This document shows, piece by piece, positions 49,189 to 60,296 of a DNA stretch of 64,000 nt. Positions within the stretch are counted from its first letter, which is position 1; each line of letters opens with the position of its first letter. Under the pieces are notes generated by a model. It was not told the DNA's origin. It did no database searches and saw only the letters and a program-made list of their open reading frames with translations. This DNA is from Marsupella aquatica (lineage: Eukaryota; Marchantiophyta): NCBI GenBank assembly GCA_973895155.1, contig OZ316894.1:7626001-7690000 (forward strand). The letters are read 5' to 3'. The position numbers were made by a program, and so were the translations under genes.

Positions 49189-50579
49189 GATGGTCCGCTC
49201 TTTCTCGAGAGCCCGTAATCAAAAGACCATAAGTTCAGGCTACTTTCAGCTCTTTGTCGAGAGATGGGAAAAAACCATAAGTTCAGGCTATTTTCAGCTC
49301 TTTGTCGAGAGATCGTAAGGAAAGAAACCATAAGTTCAGGCTATTGTCAGCTTTTTGTCGAGAGCTAGTAAGGAAAAAACCATAAGTTGAGGTTATTGTC
49401 AGCTCTCAGCTTTATCAGAAACTCCAACCACATAACAAGTGTCACACTGGTTCCCAGAGAGAAGTGTCGCTGGAGCGGGGAGATTCAATTCTGCTCGACA
49501 TCGAGGAAGCAGCAGAGACGGGAGATGCATCTGGAAAGAGGCAAGCGACTTGGTGGTAACCGAGTATGATTGCCTCGCCTTTCAGGTCTGCTGTCGTCTC
49601 CAACCTTGGCTCCGCAGTGAGCACTGGCAGGAGCAGAGCACGTAGTGCCGTGGTTGGCTCGTCTTTAACCTCGTACATTCGTGGCGTTCCCGCATTGGAG
49701 AAGCCGTTTGATCTTAGGGAAATGCCCAGCGCTCCAACAATATATGAAATGCGATGAAGCCCGTAACTATTCGTCGACACTCTCTCTGAACACCAATCAT
49801 TGACGGAACCAAAGCATCATTTGCCAATGGCTCCTTCTCTATTAAAGTATATGTGAGGTTTCTTGTGAATGCACCATGAAGGACTAAGCTCAAGCATCTC
49901 TACGAGCGGATTCGCCGAATAAATAACCCCTTGCCATTTATGCAATTTCCTGTAATAATTCTGATAACAAATTCTGAAGCGTTACTAAGCAGTTGCTCTA
50001 AATGAAGGCCCTAGGAAACTCCAATCACAGAACAAACGTGACTTTCGTCGGCAAACCAAACACCGGAAGTGCTCTGAAAGAAGGCCCGTTTGTCGAGGAA
50101 GAGTGCGGACGGGGTTCATCCTGTTTAGATTTTGGTCGGTTACTTCTAGTGCTCATACATTGCAATGGTAGCGCTGATGAGCTCATTTTGGTGCTCGTTC
50201 CTTTACTAGGTTTGATGAAGTTTTTAGCGTTAATGCTATTTTCCTTTACAAGGTTCGATGAAGTTTAGGGTTAATGCTGTTTAGATTAAATTGGCCACCT
50301 CTTGAGGGAAGTGGGGACCACTTGTGGGCCACCTGTGGGGACCACTTGTGGGGAGCACCTGTAGGGTGCCCTCTGCCTTACAGCAAGGCAACCCCAAGGT
50401 GTCACATACGGAGCCGGAGTAGCAGCTACTCCGTTGGCCCCGCACCCTGGAGAAGATTAGACTGTGTCAATGTTGATCGTCCCCTAACCAGAAGAACTGA
50501 TTAGAGCGGGGATTACATATGATCTCAGCCAAATGGGAGAAGGGGGCACTCTCTATTTAAACCACAGCTGCCAGTATAA
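49189..50579. mobile_element. Foldback-like non-autonomous element, copy B, carrying a gene fragment
   Basis: The left end (49189-49410) is the inverted form of Y: four tandem units with CCATAAGTT at 49227, 49275, 49328 and 49380, spaced 48-53 bases. Body X is at 50038-50559. Between them lies a 503-base fragment (49446-49948) copied from, or with, the 10828-11331 region. It is bounded by similar short sequences: GAAACTCCAACCACATAACA at 49420 and GAAACTCCAATCACAGAACA at 50013. The right side continues with ACCACAGCTGCCAGTATAAG, whose reverse complement precedes Y at 60277. No transposase is present, so movement would need one in trans. Confidence 0.65.
49446..49948 (+). pseudogene. Captured fragment of the 10730 gene
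   Basis: About 97-98% identical to 10828-11331, with roughly a dozen differences. One turns TGGCAA into TGGTAA (Trp-Gln to Trp-stop). One base is missing in the AGCGCTCC run, which shifts the frame near the former C-terminus. The copy lacks the start of the ORF and includes DNA past its stop, so it was captured as genomic DNA and not as a spliced message, as far as can be told. Confidence 0.8.
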
Positions 50580-50604
50580 GAGGCTACGGGTTACCCGTAG
50601 CCTC
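50580..50604. repeat. Perfect 25-base palindrome
   Basis: GAGGCTACGGGT and ACCCGTAGCCTC flank one central T, forming a 12-base-pair hairpin at the outer edge of the element's right side. The inner 17 bases recur in a tandem unit at 45.59 kb. Confidence 0.9.
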
Positions 50605-51773
50605 TCATTATACACAGAGGCAAGTCGCATTTCGCTAGGATCCGGAAAAAACGGAGGCACGCGGGCAGGATTGCCTTGGGGCAGCCCGGCTAGACAGCCG
50701 GGCTTCGCAGGCCTTCTTACCGGGTTGATACATGTTTAGATACAGATGGGTCCGCAAATACAGGCATGACGTTTAGATAGCACATTGGTTGCATCGTCCC
50801 CTGCGAATCGAGACGTCGTGAGTTCAAAACTCTGCTTATTTTGGCTCTACGCTTGTGCGAAGGCCTTTGGCCAGGACGGGGTGGATGGGCAAGGAGATTC
50901 CCTGAGCAGGAGGGGGTCGGTGAAGTCTCCGAACTCACCAAACACCTGGTGACCTTGGCAGGATCAACGACACTTGGCGAGGGGAGGGCTGGCGCTTATG
51001 TGAGAGGGTGAGAGTTGATGGCCGCGCCGCAAGGAATGCCCAGGAAAGGAAAGCAAGCACTGGCATGACGGACACCAGGTGGAGAGAGCTTTTCTAAACT
51101 AAATAAATGGTCATATACTACTGGATTCCGATTTCAGTCGAACAGCCCGCATGGCTCTACTGGTTGTGGCCCTCTTTGGAGCGCAGGAGATCCTGGGATC
51201 GAGCCTCAGCGGCGCCGATGGTTGCGCGGCCCTTTCTTTTTGAATCTTGTCACTTACGGGAGAGCGGAGGTAGGTGGAAGGACCAGGGTGCCTCCTGCAC
51301 TACCCTTGGCTGAAGCTGGCGCTGCGCTTCAGTATGAATACAAGTACTTACTCACAATTTCCGAACAGTCCGGACGACTTCTTGGTAGTGCGTTTCCTTT
51401 GCGGGTGAGAGGTGCCGAGTTCAACGTCGGCAGGCGTTGTTGCATACGCGTTACATTTTGTGGCGCACAAGGTGCAAAGGATTGTGCACTACACAGCCGA
51501 AAGGAATGTGCCTAGTAGTATTGAAAGGAACGTGTGTCGAAAGGTCCAACGTGTGCTACAGTCGAAAGGTCCAACGTGCGCTACAGTCGAAAGGTCCAAC
51601 GTGCGCTACAGTCGAAAGGAACGTGAGTTACATTTTACCGTCATTTCAATTGTAAGTGCATGGTCGGAAGTGGGGGAGGCTTTCAACATTTCAATTGTAA
51701 GTGCATGGTCGGAAGAGTGGAGGCTTTCGACAATCTCCGTGTTTTTTAAATCATTTTTTTTTAAACTGACCGA
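50605..51773. other. Intergenic with a SINE-like head and short tandem repeats
   Basis: TAGCACATTGGTTG (about 50776) and GTTCAAAACTC (about 50822) resemble pol III A and B boxes. A 25-base unit, GTCGAAAGGTCCAACGTG(T/C)G plus CTACA, is repeated at about 51536-51620. A 40-50-base unit with ATTTCAATTGTAAGTGCATG is duplicated at about 51644-51730. Open frames across these repeats are not convincing genes. Confidence 0.45.
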
Positions 51774-52599
51774 CACTCATGAGTAGGGGGCTAGCTACAT
51801 TAGTGTTTTGACAATTATCTGCTTTTTCTAAATTGTGCAGAGTCACACTCATGAGTAGGGGGCAAGCTAGTATTTTGACAATTATCTGCTTTTTCTAAAT
51901 TGTGCAGACTTGTAGAAGAAGGAGAGTCCTCTCGGCTCTCAACAATGTGACTGTGTTTTTAGAGAGAATTTGCGCTTGGTATGTGAGGAAGAGCTAAGAT
52001 AAAGTATAATGGGGAGACCATGAGATAAAACCTATATCAATTGGCCACAACATAAAAGGGGAATGAAGAGCGAATGATTGAATCCTTTACATTATTTATG
52101 CACTGGTCACTACATAGTTTTTGTTGCATGTTATTATTTTTATATTCACATACTTTGCACACTTCTATGTTTGACATCTGTTTAGAGTCACACTCATGAG
52201 TAGGGGGCTAGCTACAGTAGTGTTTTGACAATTATCTGCTTTTTCTAAATTGTGCAGAGTCACACTCATGAGTAGGGGGCTAGCTAGTGTTTTGACAATT
52301 ATCTGCTTTTTCTAAATTGTGCAGACTTGTAGAAGAAGGAGAGTCCTCTCGGCTCTCAACAATGTGGCTGTGTTTTTAGAGAGAATTTGCGCTTGGTATG
52401 TGAGGAAGAGCTAAGATAAAGTATAATGGGGAGACTATGAGATAAAACCTATATCAATTGGCCACAACATAAAAGGGGAATAAAGAGCGAATGATTGAAT
52501 CCTTTACATTATTTATGCACTGGTCACTCTACATAGTTTTTGTTGCATGTTATTATTTTTATATTCACATACTTTGCACACTTCTATGTTTGACATCTG
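51774..52599. repeat. Direct repeat of about 0.41 kb next to the transposase start
   Basis: Copies at 51774-52180 and 52191-52599 are about 97% identical. Each begins CACTCATGAGTAGGGGGC, contains an internal about 70-base duplication (TTTTGACAATTATCTGCTTT), and ends TGTTTGACATCTG. The second ends 59 bases before the start codon at 52659, so the repeat unit probably forms the promoter or leader of that gene. It may also be an end structure of the element. Confidence 0.92.
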
Positions 52600-52658
52600 A
52601 CCTTTTTTCCAGCTCATGAGATTTTAGGCAAATGCGGTAAAGACTATATTTGTGCACC

Positions 52659-55600
52659 ATGTCTACAAAGGATGACCCACGTCATCGTGTCTCAGACCAG
52701 CGGAAGCGGCCCCCTCAACGTGGTGGCCTTCCTCGGAAAAAATACCCTAGTGATGATATAGACTATAAGAGGCTTCGGAGACCGGATGCAAGGCCTGCAA
52801 TCCGAGTCCCGCTTCACTTGTGGAGTGAATGGGAGGAATTGAGAGTTTTACTTGGTGATGAACATACTACACACTCAGCTGTCATTGAGTGGTTGTTTCA
52901 TGAAGTGCGAGATAGGGTTGAGCATTTGAGGACATGGCAAGCAGCGCCCGCTAGAATGCTACAAGATGAACTTGCATTAGCGACAGACATTGGAGCATCG
53001 TCAACCTTTATGAATCCTAGGAGCAGTCAATGTTCAGAGGATCATTACCAGGATACAAATTTACATGATGTATGTTTAAATAGATAATTTTGTTATGTCT
53101 TTATATGTTTGTTTTTCATCTAGAACAGGCATACAAGATTTTAATCTTTCTTGCAAATAAAATTTCCTTTTTTGAAACTTGTGCTGTCTTCGGGGCTGTC
53201 TTGGGATAAGTTTCTCTTGGGGTTTGTAGATGTGGACTTTTTCAAGCCCTATTTTCCAAAACAATAACCAGTCCATAATGCTATTACATGTGTGGCTACT
53301 TTTGACAGAGTCAACAATCTGTAACAAGTGATGCACAAGTGGAAGAGGAAGAGGAATTGCAAGAGCATATTGTTGAACAATATTCATCAGATGCAGAGGA
53401 TGAAGCCATGTATCGAGATGAAGATACAACCGTTCATTATGCTTTAGGAGCTCCCATACATGAGGATGTTGTGGAGGAGGTGCAACAACTTACATTCCCT
53501 ACACATTTCTTTTTTCAAAGCATACTCTATTTTCACATATCACACTTTGTGTGTTTATTTCAATTCTTCTAACTATGTAAATATTTGTATTGAACTAGGA
53601 GGATGTAGTCTTGGATTCTCAATCACCAGAACGACCTGCCTTGCAACCATCAATAGTTACAAACTCACAATCAATACCACCTAGTACCTCTGACCCACCA
53701 GTTTCACGTAGGTCTCTACCTCGTCGACCAGCTACAATAGCATTTTTTGAGCGACACTTAATTCATAATTTTGTTCAAAGACTACTTCCTAGGTGTCATA
53801 TACCTGCATGTTCATTGACTCCTATTGTGGAGCGTATTGGAGAGTTGCAACAAGTGTGGTCTATTAGGATTAGTTGTGGGCAAGCTGGACATGGGTGGAC
53901 GTTTGTGACTGGTGAGAATGAGTCGGGAAGGAATTCACCATTGATTACTCCTATGCTATATCATTCCACTTTATGTGCTGGTCTTACATTTACAGCTCTA
54001 GCCGCATTGACATCACATTTAGGTTTGCATGTCCCTTCTGCAACCCATTGGCATGATTTTCAAAGTGGAAGACGACGACCTCAAGCAGGATGGATAGATG
54101 CTGTAAAGCAGCAATGGGAGGTAAACAAAAGTGAGGTGTGGGAAGATGTAAAAACTCGACTCCAGCAGCAATGTGCACCTCATGAAGGTTTGTAAATGAA
54201 ACTATTATACAAGAAAATTAAGCTTATATATAACTTAGTTAACTTGTTTCAATGAGGTTTGTACAACAAAAGCATGTTTTATTGTTATTTCGTAGTTTTG
54301 CTCTAACATGAACAACCTTTACACATTGGACTTTGATTGAATAAATTTTAGGTTTTTTGTGAATAATTTTATACCCAACATCATATATTCTTGGTTTTCT
54401 TGCAGATCCTGGACTAGTTGTGTTTCTAGATTGTCGTTGGGATTCTTCTCGGAGTGGGTATCATGGTACTTCTTCTATCATTGATAGCTACGATAATAGG
54501 GTCCTTCAGATGACCACTGTAAGTAGAAGAGAGGAGAGAAACTCTTGGTACATGGAAGAAATTGGGGCAAAGAGGGTACTAGATAGTCTCACGGATGCGG
54601 GAGTTGTTATAAAAGAGGTTATCCATGATGACAAAAGTACCATTGATAAAATCATTGAGGACATGGGATTTATAAACCAGAAGGACTTATGGCACAAGGC
54701 TAAAAATTTGGTGAGGAAATTTGTGGACAAGTTGGCAAGTGCCACATTTACCCTAACTGTTGACATAGACACTGTGACATCTCGCTCTGATTTGCAAGCA
54801 GTTACAAATAAAAAGTTGAAAGACTGGTTGAAGGATAGGGGTATTAGAGGTTACTCTAACTTGAGAAAGGAAGCGTTAATTCATCGAGTTGCGGATTTGC
54901 GTGGGCTTCCTGAGGAGGAGCTTGTACACATTGCCACCCGTGGTCTCAAGTTTCCAGAGTTAGCGGAGCATAATTTGGCAAGCAAATTTAAGACCTGGTT
55001 CTATGTGTGTTCAAGAACATGTAAAAACAGGTGTGCCATATTACAAAAGTATTGCACATTGCTTGAAATGCTACCTTGATTTATATAATCTTTGGAATAC
55101 CTTGATAGATATTTTATAGATGAAAATTAATTTATAGCTTGTTTATAAAAAAATTTCTCACTACTTTGCAATGCAGGAGTGGAGACAGTGAATCCTTGGC
55201 TTTTGAGTTAGGGAATTGTGCAGATCATTGGGCTGGTGACCATGAAAAGTGCATGACACTATCTGATCGGCCTTGTCAGCATCTTGGAGAATCTAATGCC
55301 TTACAATTGGACTTGTACTATGAGAGAGGTAAAACAAATACTGTGCCACAAATATTCAATGATTTTGCATTGAGACAAATTCATATTATGTTTTGGATGT
55401 TGCATGACATAGTAATTATAAGATAAATAACCAGTTTTTCTTTTGGATGCAGATGGGGAAACTCACAAGGCCATGAAAGCTTTCATGACCAAGTACATAA
55501 AGCCAGAAAAAATGCGATTTTATACCATGGCTCGTGAGAACTTTATGTCTGAAACATTCCATTCTGTAATGGGCAAGTATGCCATAAAGCGTATTCATTT

Positions 55601-55799
55601 TCCAGCTACTCACGATGCGCGTTTATGTTGTACTGCTATGGACTGGAATGAAAATATTAGGAGACATGTTTGGAAGGTTCGTGATCGTCGAGCAGTAAAC
55701 ACAGTTGTTCGTGATAGACCCTCTCGTTCACGAGTATTAGTGGATCGTACCACAAGTTGGAAGGAGCAAACAAGTCTACGTATCTATGGAGTACCTTAG
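52659..55799 (+). CDS. DDE-type transposase-like protein with inserted SAP domain (six exons)
   Basis: Exons 52659-53069, 53309-53479, 53599-54187, 54406-55030, 55177-55328 and 55453-55799 join with matching phases to 764 residues. The N-terminal part is basic, then acidic. The core starts GLVVFLDCRWDSS (first Asp), then IKEVIHDDKS (second Asp), KDLWHKAKNL, TWFYVCSRTC, a Cys/His cluster (NCADHWAGDHEKC), and MSETFHSVMGKYAIKR (Glu), then AMDWNENIRR. I recall this order from a family of transposase-like proteins common in animal genomes. A SAP motif (NKKLKDWLKDRGIRGY, then RKEALIHRVADLRGL), a DNA-binding helix pair, is inserted between WHKAK and WFYVC. All frames are open, so it may be active or recently so. 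The superfamily name is not settled. Confidence 0.75.
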
Positions 55800-56724
55800 A
55801 CCTAAACCAACATATATGAGGTAATTATATTTTGCCTATACAATAACATTTGTTTTTGTTTAGAGACATTGGATTGAGGGTGGGTTAAATGACTAGATAC
55901 CTCAGTTTTTATGTATGTTGACAAGTGGTCTAATTGTTTCATGAATTGATTGTATGTTATAATTGCAGAGGGTTGTTTCTTTGAAGACATGCAAGTAAGA
56001 CCTGGGGATGTTTTACTTCCATTATGTTGTAGGGGGCACTTGGATTTTTTAGTATTTAGCATGTAGAGCATTGTAACACACTGATGCAACTTTTGTCTCA
56101 TAATATGAAAAGGTTTTACCTTTCCCACTATTTGTTTGTTATTGATTCCAAATTTGTTGAAGATATAAATTTTGTCCAATATAACAAAAATATGGTACAT
56201 AAAACCCTAATTTGTACACACAATTGTTTGGTAAGTAACACAAATCTTCTATAGAGAAATAAAACACAAAATGTTATTATGATAAAACAGACTATGCTTT
56301 GAATGTGTGTATCCAAGGTTGGAGAACCAACCATTCCCTAGACAAGCTTTTTCTTTTGGTATATGGGGTGTACTGCCAAACTAAAATGGATGAGAAAAGT
56401 TCATATGTGAAAAGTTTCCCAACAGAATACTCACAACATAGGTACAATTGAGTTGACAATTACTCCCAAGGGGGTTTGAACCCCTTTTTGTTGCCATCCA
56501 ACAGGAGTTCCAACCCTAAGGATAAGGAAGGAGGCACAGGCCAAAAAAATATTAAATATGCTATAACAAATAACCCAGATAAATCCTATACTTGACAGAG
56601 TTAAGAAACGCTGAAGAAAGAGATAAAGTAAAAGAGAAGAAAAGAGAAGCAAAAAGTTAAAAACACATAAAACAACCAAGTACAAACCCAACTCCAAAAT
56701 ATGAAGAACAAAGTATCAACCATG
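55800..56724. other. Between the convergent transposase and unknown genes
   Basis: AT-rich 3' flanks. A tRNA T-arm-like motif lies at 56461-56520 (see separate entry). No further gene. Confidence 0.55.
56461..56520 (-). repeat. T-arm-like motif, copy 1
   Basis: On the minus strand GGGGTTCAAACCCC with a nearby CTTGGGAGTA resembles the T arm and 3' part of a tRNA or tRNA-derived SINE. A homologous block lies at 57588-57650. Both follow the 3' ends of the two minus-strand genes. Confidence 0.5.
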
Positions 56725-57228
56725 CTACTCGCCAAGTGTCTTCCAGGTGGCATGTATGGCAGATGTAAGATTCCCTGGAAGGGCTGTCGGTTCCAAGAAT
56801 TTGGCAACTGATGCCAATTTCTCAGAAACAACATGACGCTGACGAGAAGGAATGGCCTCAACATAAGACCAAGCCGCACACATGTGGAAGACTTCAGCAT
56901 GCAATGGAGAATGAAGAGCAGCGTTGAGTTCAACAAGGTTGTTGTCAATGGCCTCACAAAATGCTAAGAACTTTGCAACAATATCATCATGCCTCAAAAG
57001 AAGAGCCCTCCTTTTCTGAGGTGGAGTGACCGGCCATGTTAAACGATACAATCCCCCACCGTAGGATACCATCTCTGCAGGTCTATTTGGATCCTCCCTA
57101 CACATGGTATGCCACAAAAAATAGCTGCAATTGGTAACAAATAATGAAAACAATGGATAGGTAATGCAGCAAAATATCATGAATAAGAATTGACAAAGCA
57201 AAGATGAAATGAACCTTAGATAATTCAT
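56725..57228 (-). CDS. Unknown protein A, paralogue of protein B
   Basis: The main exon is 57124-56725. A tiny first exon (57228-57215, ATGAATTATCTAAG) fits by phase across a 90-base intron and would give 137 residues. The true 5' end may differ, and an internal ATG at 57105 is an alternative. The C-terminal part (MCAAWSYVEAIPSRQRH, LASVAKFLEP, HATWKTLGE) aligns with protein B (ICAAYSYVDSVMKRKRY, LAWVCGYAER, KATWHDPHEEF) at roughly one third identity. I recognise no domain. It converges on the transposase gene and is preceded by protein B on the same strand. Confidence 0.5.
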   Translation of the reverse strand: MNYLRFISSLLCQFLFMIFCCITYPLFSLFVTNCSYFLWHTMCREDPNRPAEMVSYGGGLYRLTWPVTPPQKRRALLLRHDDIVAKFLAFCEAIDNNLVELNAALHSPLHAEVFHMCAAWSYVEAIPSRQRHVVSEKLASVAKFLEPTALPGNLTSAIHATWKTLGE

Positions 57229-57696
57229 GTTGCCCGAAACGAAGAAGGTTAGGTTGGAAACCAAGCTAAGTACAAGGAAGACTAAAACATATGCATACAT
57301 ATGCATACATAGAATGAAAAAACTTTGGAGTGAGAATGAGTAGAAATAATTTCATTACCACTTTGGGGTAAGATTGAGGACATGCTATGTTTAGAAGCAA
57401 TAGCGACCAATCCTGCATTTACACAGGCCTTGGTTCTCACTTGACCCATACTTGGGGCTTACACAACCCTTGGCTCATACTTGGCCCATACTCAGCCCAT
57501 ACTCGGCCCATACTTTTGGCATGGAATAACTTATTACACCTAGGGACCAAAAGAGGTGGATTTTATTATCACGTGTGTGAGCAAAATACTCCCAAGGGGA
57601 TTTGAACCCCTTGTGCTGCCGACCAGCGAGAGTTCAATCCCAAAGAAGGGATTTATTTATATTATAAGTAAGCAAAGGACATTACAATATGATAGA
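57229..57696. other. Spacer between the two unknown genes
   Basis: The spacer contains a run of short GGCCCATACT/CAGCCCATACT repeats at about 57480-57520 and the second T-arm-like motif at 57588-57650. Confidence 0.5.
57588..57650 (-). repeat. T-arm-like motif, copy 2
   Basis: The minus strand reads GGGGTTCAAATCCCC, then TTGGGAGTA, a perfect T-stem and loop. It aligns with 56461-56520 over about 60 bases. No complete tRNA cloverleaf is present. Confidence 0.5.
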
Positions 57697-58334
57697 CTAA
57701 TATGGACGAAATCCTACAAATTCCTCATGTGGGTCATGCCATGTTGCTTTGATGACTGCTTCCACTGCATCTGGGAACTTTGTTCGCTCTGCATAACCAC
57801 ATACCCAAGCCAAGTGCGTGTACACTTGGTAGCGTTTCCGCTTCATCACACTATCCACATAACTATATGCAGCACAAATCAATATTTGTTCCAAAGGTAC
57901 AACAGGATTGAGTGCATTGTGATATTGTGTGACGACACGACAAAACTCAGGGAAATCAGATCGGATCTCGTCTAAGTTTGTCCTACGTTGGATGGGAGGA
58001 GCCTCGTGTTCAGCTTGGGCATTGTGCCAAAGCAATACAAAGGACCCATCATCGCATTGATTCAATGTGACCTTGGTCCTGTGCTTGTTGGCCATTGTTC
58101 GCGGACTGCCATAAAGAAAGTAGATGTTAGTCAAAGTCAAGGAGTGGAATGACATAACAACAATTTGAGGTAAAACAATTACCTCAAAGTATCACAACTC
58201 CTATGTTTGTTGCCAACTATCATCAATTGTTGTGAAGGTTTCATAAAAGGAACTGTCCAATAACGCCAATCTTTTTTGACATGTTGATTGCAAGCCATGA
58301 CCAACGTGACGATCCTGGTTCCATCTTCTTCCAT
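57697..58334 (-). CDS. Unknown protein B (two exons)
   Basis: Exons 58334-58183 and 58105-57697 join in phase 2 across a 77-base intron with GT-AG ends to encode 186 residues, starting MEEDGTRIVTL and ending EEFVGFRPY. The middle is polar (VTLNQCDDGSFVLLWHN). The C-terminal half shares the CAA(Y/W)SYV and ATW motifs with protein A. I see no known domain, membrane segment or signal peptide. The shared intron phase with A supports a tandem duplication. The pair faces the SAP-transposase gene tail to tail. They could be accessory proteins of that element, or host genes beside it. Confidence 0.55.
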
Positions 58335-60296
58335 TTGCAAGCACAAAACTCTGAAAAAGTAAACATTTCAACCAGAAGGTCACGATGATACTCTCTATAG
58401 TGGAACTCAAGCTATAGTAGTACAATAAAGGGGGACCAGTTGATGTGGAGTAAGAATGGAATCACCCAACCCTTGGGTGAGAACCTGAAATGGTCGTGAG
58501 GGTAAGCACCGAGTAGCCTTCCTCCTCCTCTCCCTCGGCACGCAAACTATCCCGGCACGCAAACTATCCTTCCTCTTCCTGAAATAGTTGTGAGGGTAGG
58601 ACCAACTATCCTCCCTCCTCCTCTTCCCTCGGCCTCGGCGTCACGAATTGAGTTTGTACCTTTGAAAAAATATTTGGAGACAAGGTACAGTCAGAATTTT
58701 ATCCAACAACGAGGGCTCGATGTCCCAACAAATTTTGCTGTCGGTAGACACGATGATGTTGTCGACACTGCAGTTCAGCAGGCGCCGCAAGGAATCAAAA
58801 AGAAATTGAATTCACATGTAGCTGATGACAGTCCCTGGTGACAACACCATGAGTGGAACTAGTTCCAATTCAACTAAAACGCAGCCGAATGTAGTGAACG
58901 ATGCCAATCCGAGTAGCAAGATTGATTGATCCAAAGAAATTTGGAAGAAAAAGGTGGCGACAACTTTCGGGAAGCAACTGTGTATGAGTGGAAAAGCTCA
59001 AGGGAGGGCTGGGCAACGGCAACAACTTTCGAGAAGCACTGTGTATGAGTGCAAAAGCTCAGGGAAGGTCTGGTCAGCGACGCGCTACGTAATCACTCAA
59101 AAATGAGGGGAGAGATGGGCGTAAGCACTGGCTTCGTCAAGTGCTGTCGTCTGGACTACATTTTCACTCACACAGTTTCATGTGTCGGCCGAGCTCCCTG
59201 CTCTACATCCAGGTCCACCTCCTACTCCTTCATACGTTCATAAGGACAGACACTTGTGAGAGCAAGAGACATTGCCCAAAATTCCCACGAAGGAGCTCCC
59301 TGCTCAGTGAAAATTTCCGCGCCGATGATTCTGTCCGTGCAGCCTCGTCTTGTTTTCAAGCAGTTGTAGAGGATCGGCAGAATTGGAAAGATTCAAGTCG
59401 GCATGAAATTCTCAGTCGAGCAGAGTTATCGAGAGGCTGGAGGTCGCCGGAGGAGAGCAAAGAATCCTGTCAAAGGGCGTCATTATGGAGAGGGCTCGAA
59501 CTTAGAAGCGAATGCGCAGCCCGAAGGTTGTGAGATGACAAACGAGCTGTTTGACGTCATACCAAACTGGATGAATTGACGCACAGGCAGCAATTGATGC
59601 ACTTGGATTACAACATTAGGTATTAATTTATGACGCGGTGCTCAGTGAAGCTCAACAAAAAGCTCTGGGAACGAACAATAGTCTAAATCTTGGTTTTAAA
59701 CCCTTGGGAGGCTCTTGACCGGACTTGAACGTATCTTATGAGTGAATCATAAGATCATAGAAGCTGTTCCAAATACATCAACCAGGCAGGATGGGGTCTC
59801 GGAATCCTAGAGTGATACGCCTATCCGAATCAGCTGGATGGCCAAGAGTCAAAGGAGGAGAAGAAGATGCAGTGTCGGTACTCGTGGTGCCAAATTGGAG
59901 TAGCTCATGTAGCTCATGGTCGATCGACTCACCTACTAATCGAAGGAAGGCAACATCTTCTCTAGGATCGAGTAGCTCATCGTCGACTGCTTATGGAATT
60001 GTGTAGAAACGAAGGTCCCAGATTTTCTGGGTGACAGGCAACGCGAGGAATGATGACTGAACTTTTGATTGTAAGTTGCAGCTATGGAGATTCTACAGTA
60101 CTGATGTGCAACGAAGAACACCACAGCCCAGCGTGAGCGTTGGAGGCAGCGTTGGAGAGGAATGAGGATCACTTGCCGGGTTGGAGAGGATTGCGGATCA
60201 CTTGCCGGGCCGCGGAGCTATTCACCCGGGATCACTATACATCCGGGCAGCAAACAATGATGAGCCGGGCAGACCACGGGCCCTTTTATACTGGCA
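58335..60296. other. Intergenic with small duplications
   Basis: A duplicated segment at about 58485-58630 shares GAAAT(G/A)GT(C/T)GTGAGGGTA and CTTCCTCCTCCTCT-like words, and CGGCACGCAAACTATCC is repeated back to back. A second duplication near 58970-59065 repeats CTGTGTATGAGTG(G/C)AAAAGC. Frames at 58590-58841, 59141-59533 and 59791-60006 have no recognised domain. Confidence 0.45.

Noticed and set aside
57588-57650. A real tRNA gene
   Set aside because: The T arm is perfect, but acceptor, D and anticodon arms cannot be formed around it.
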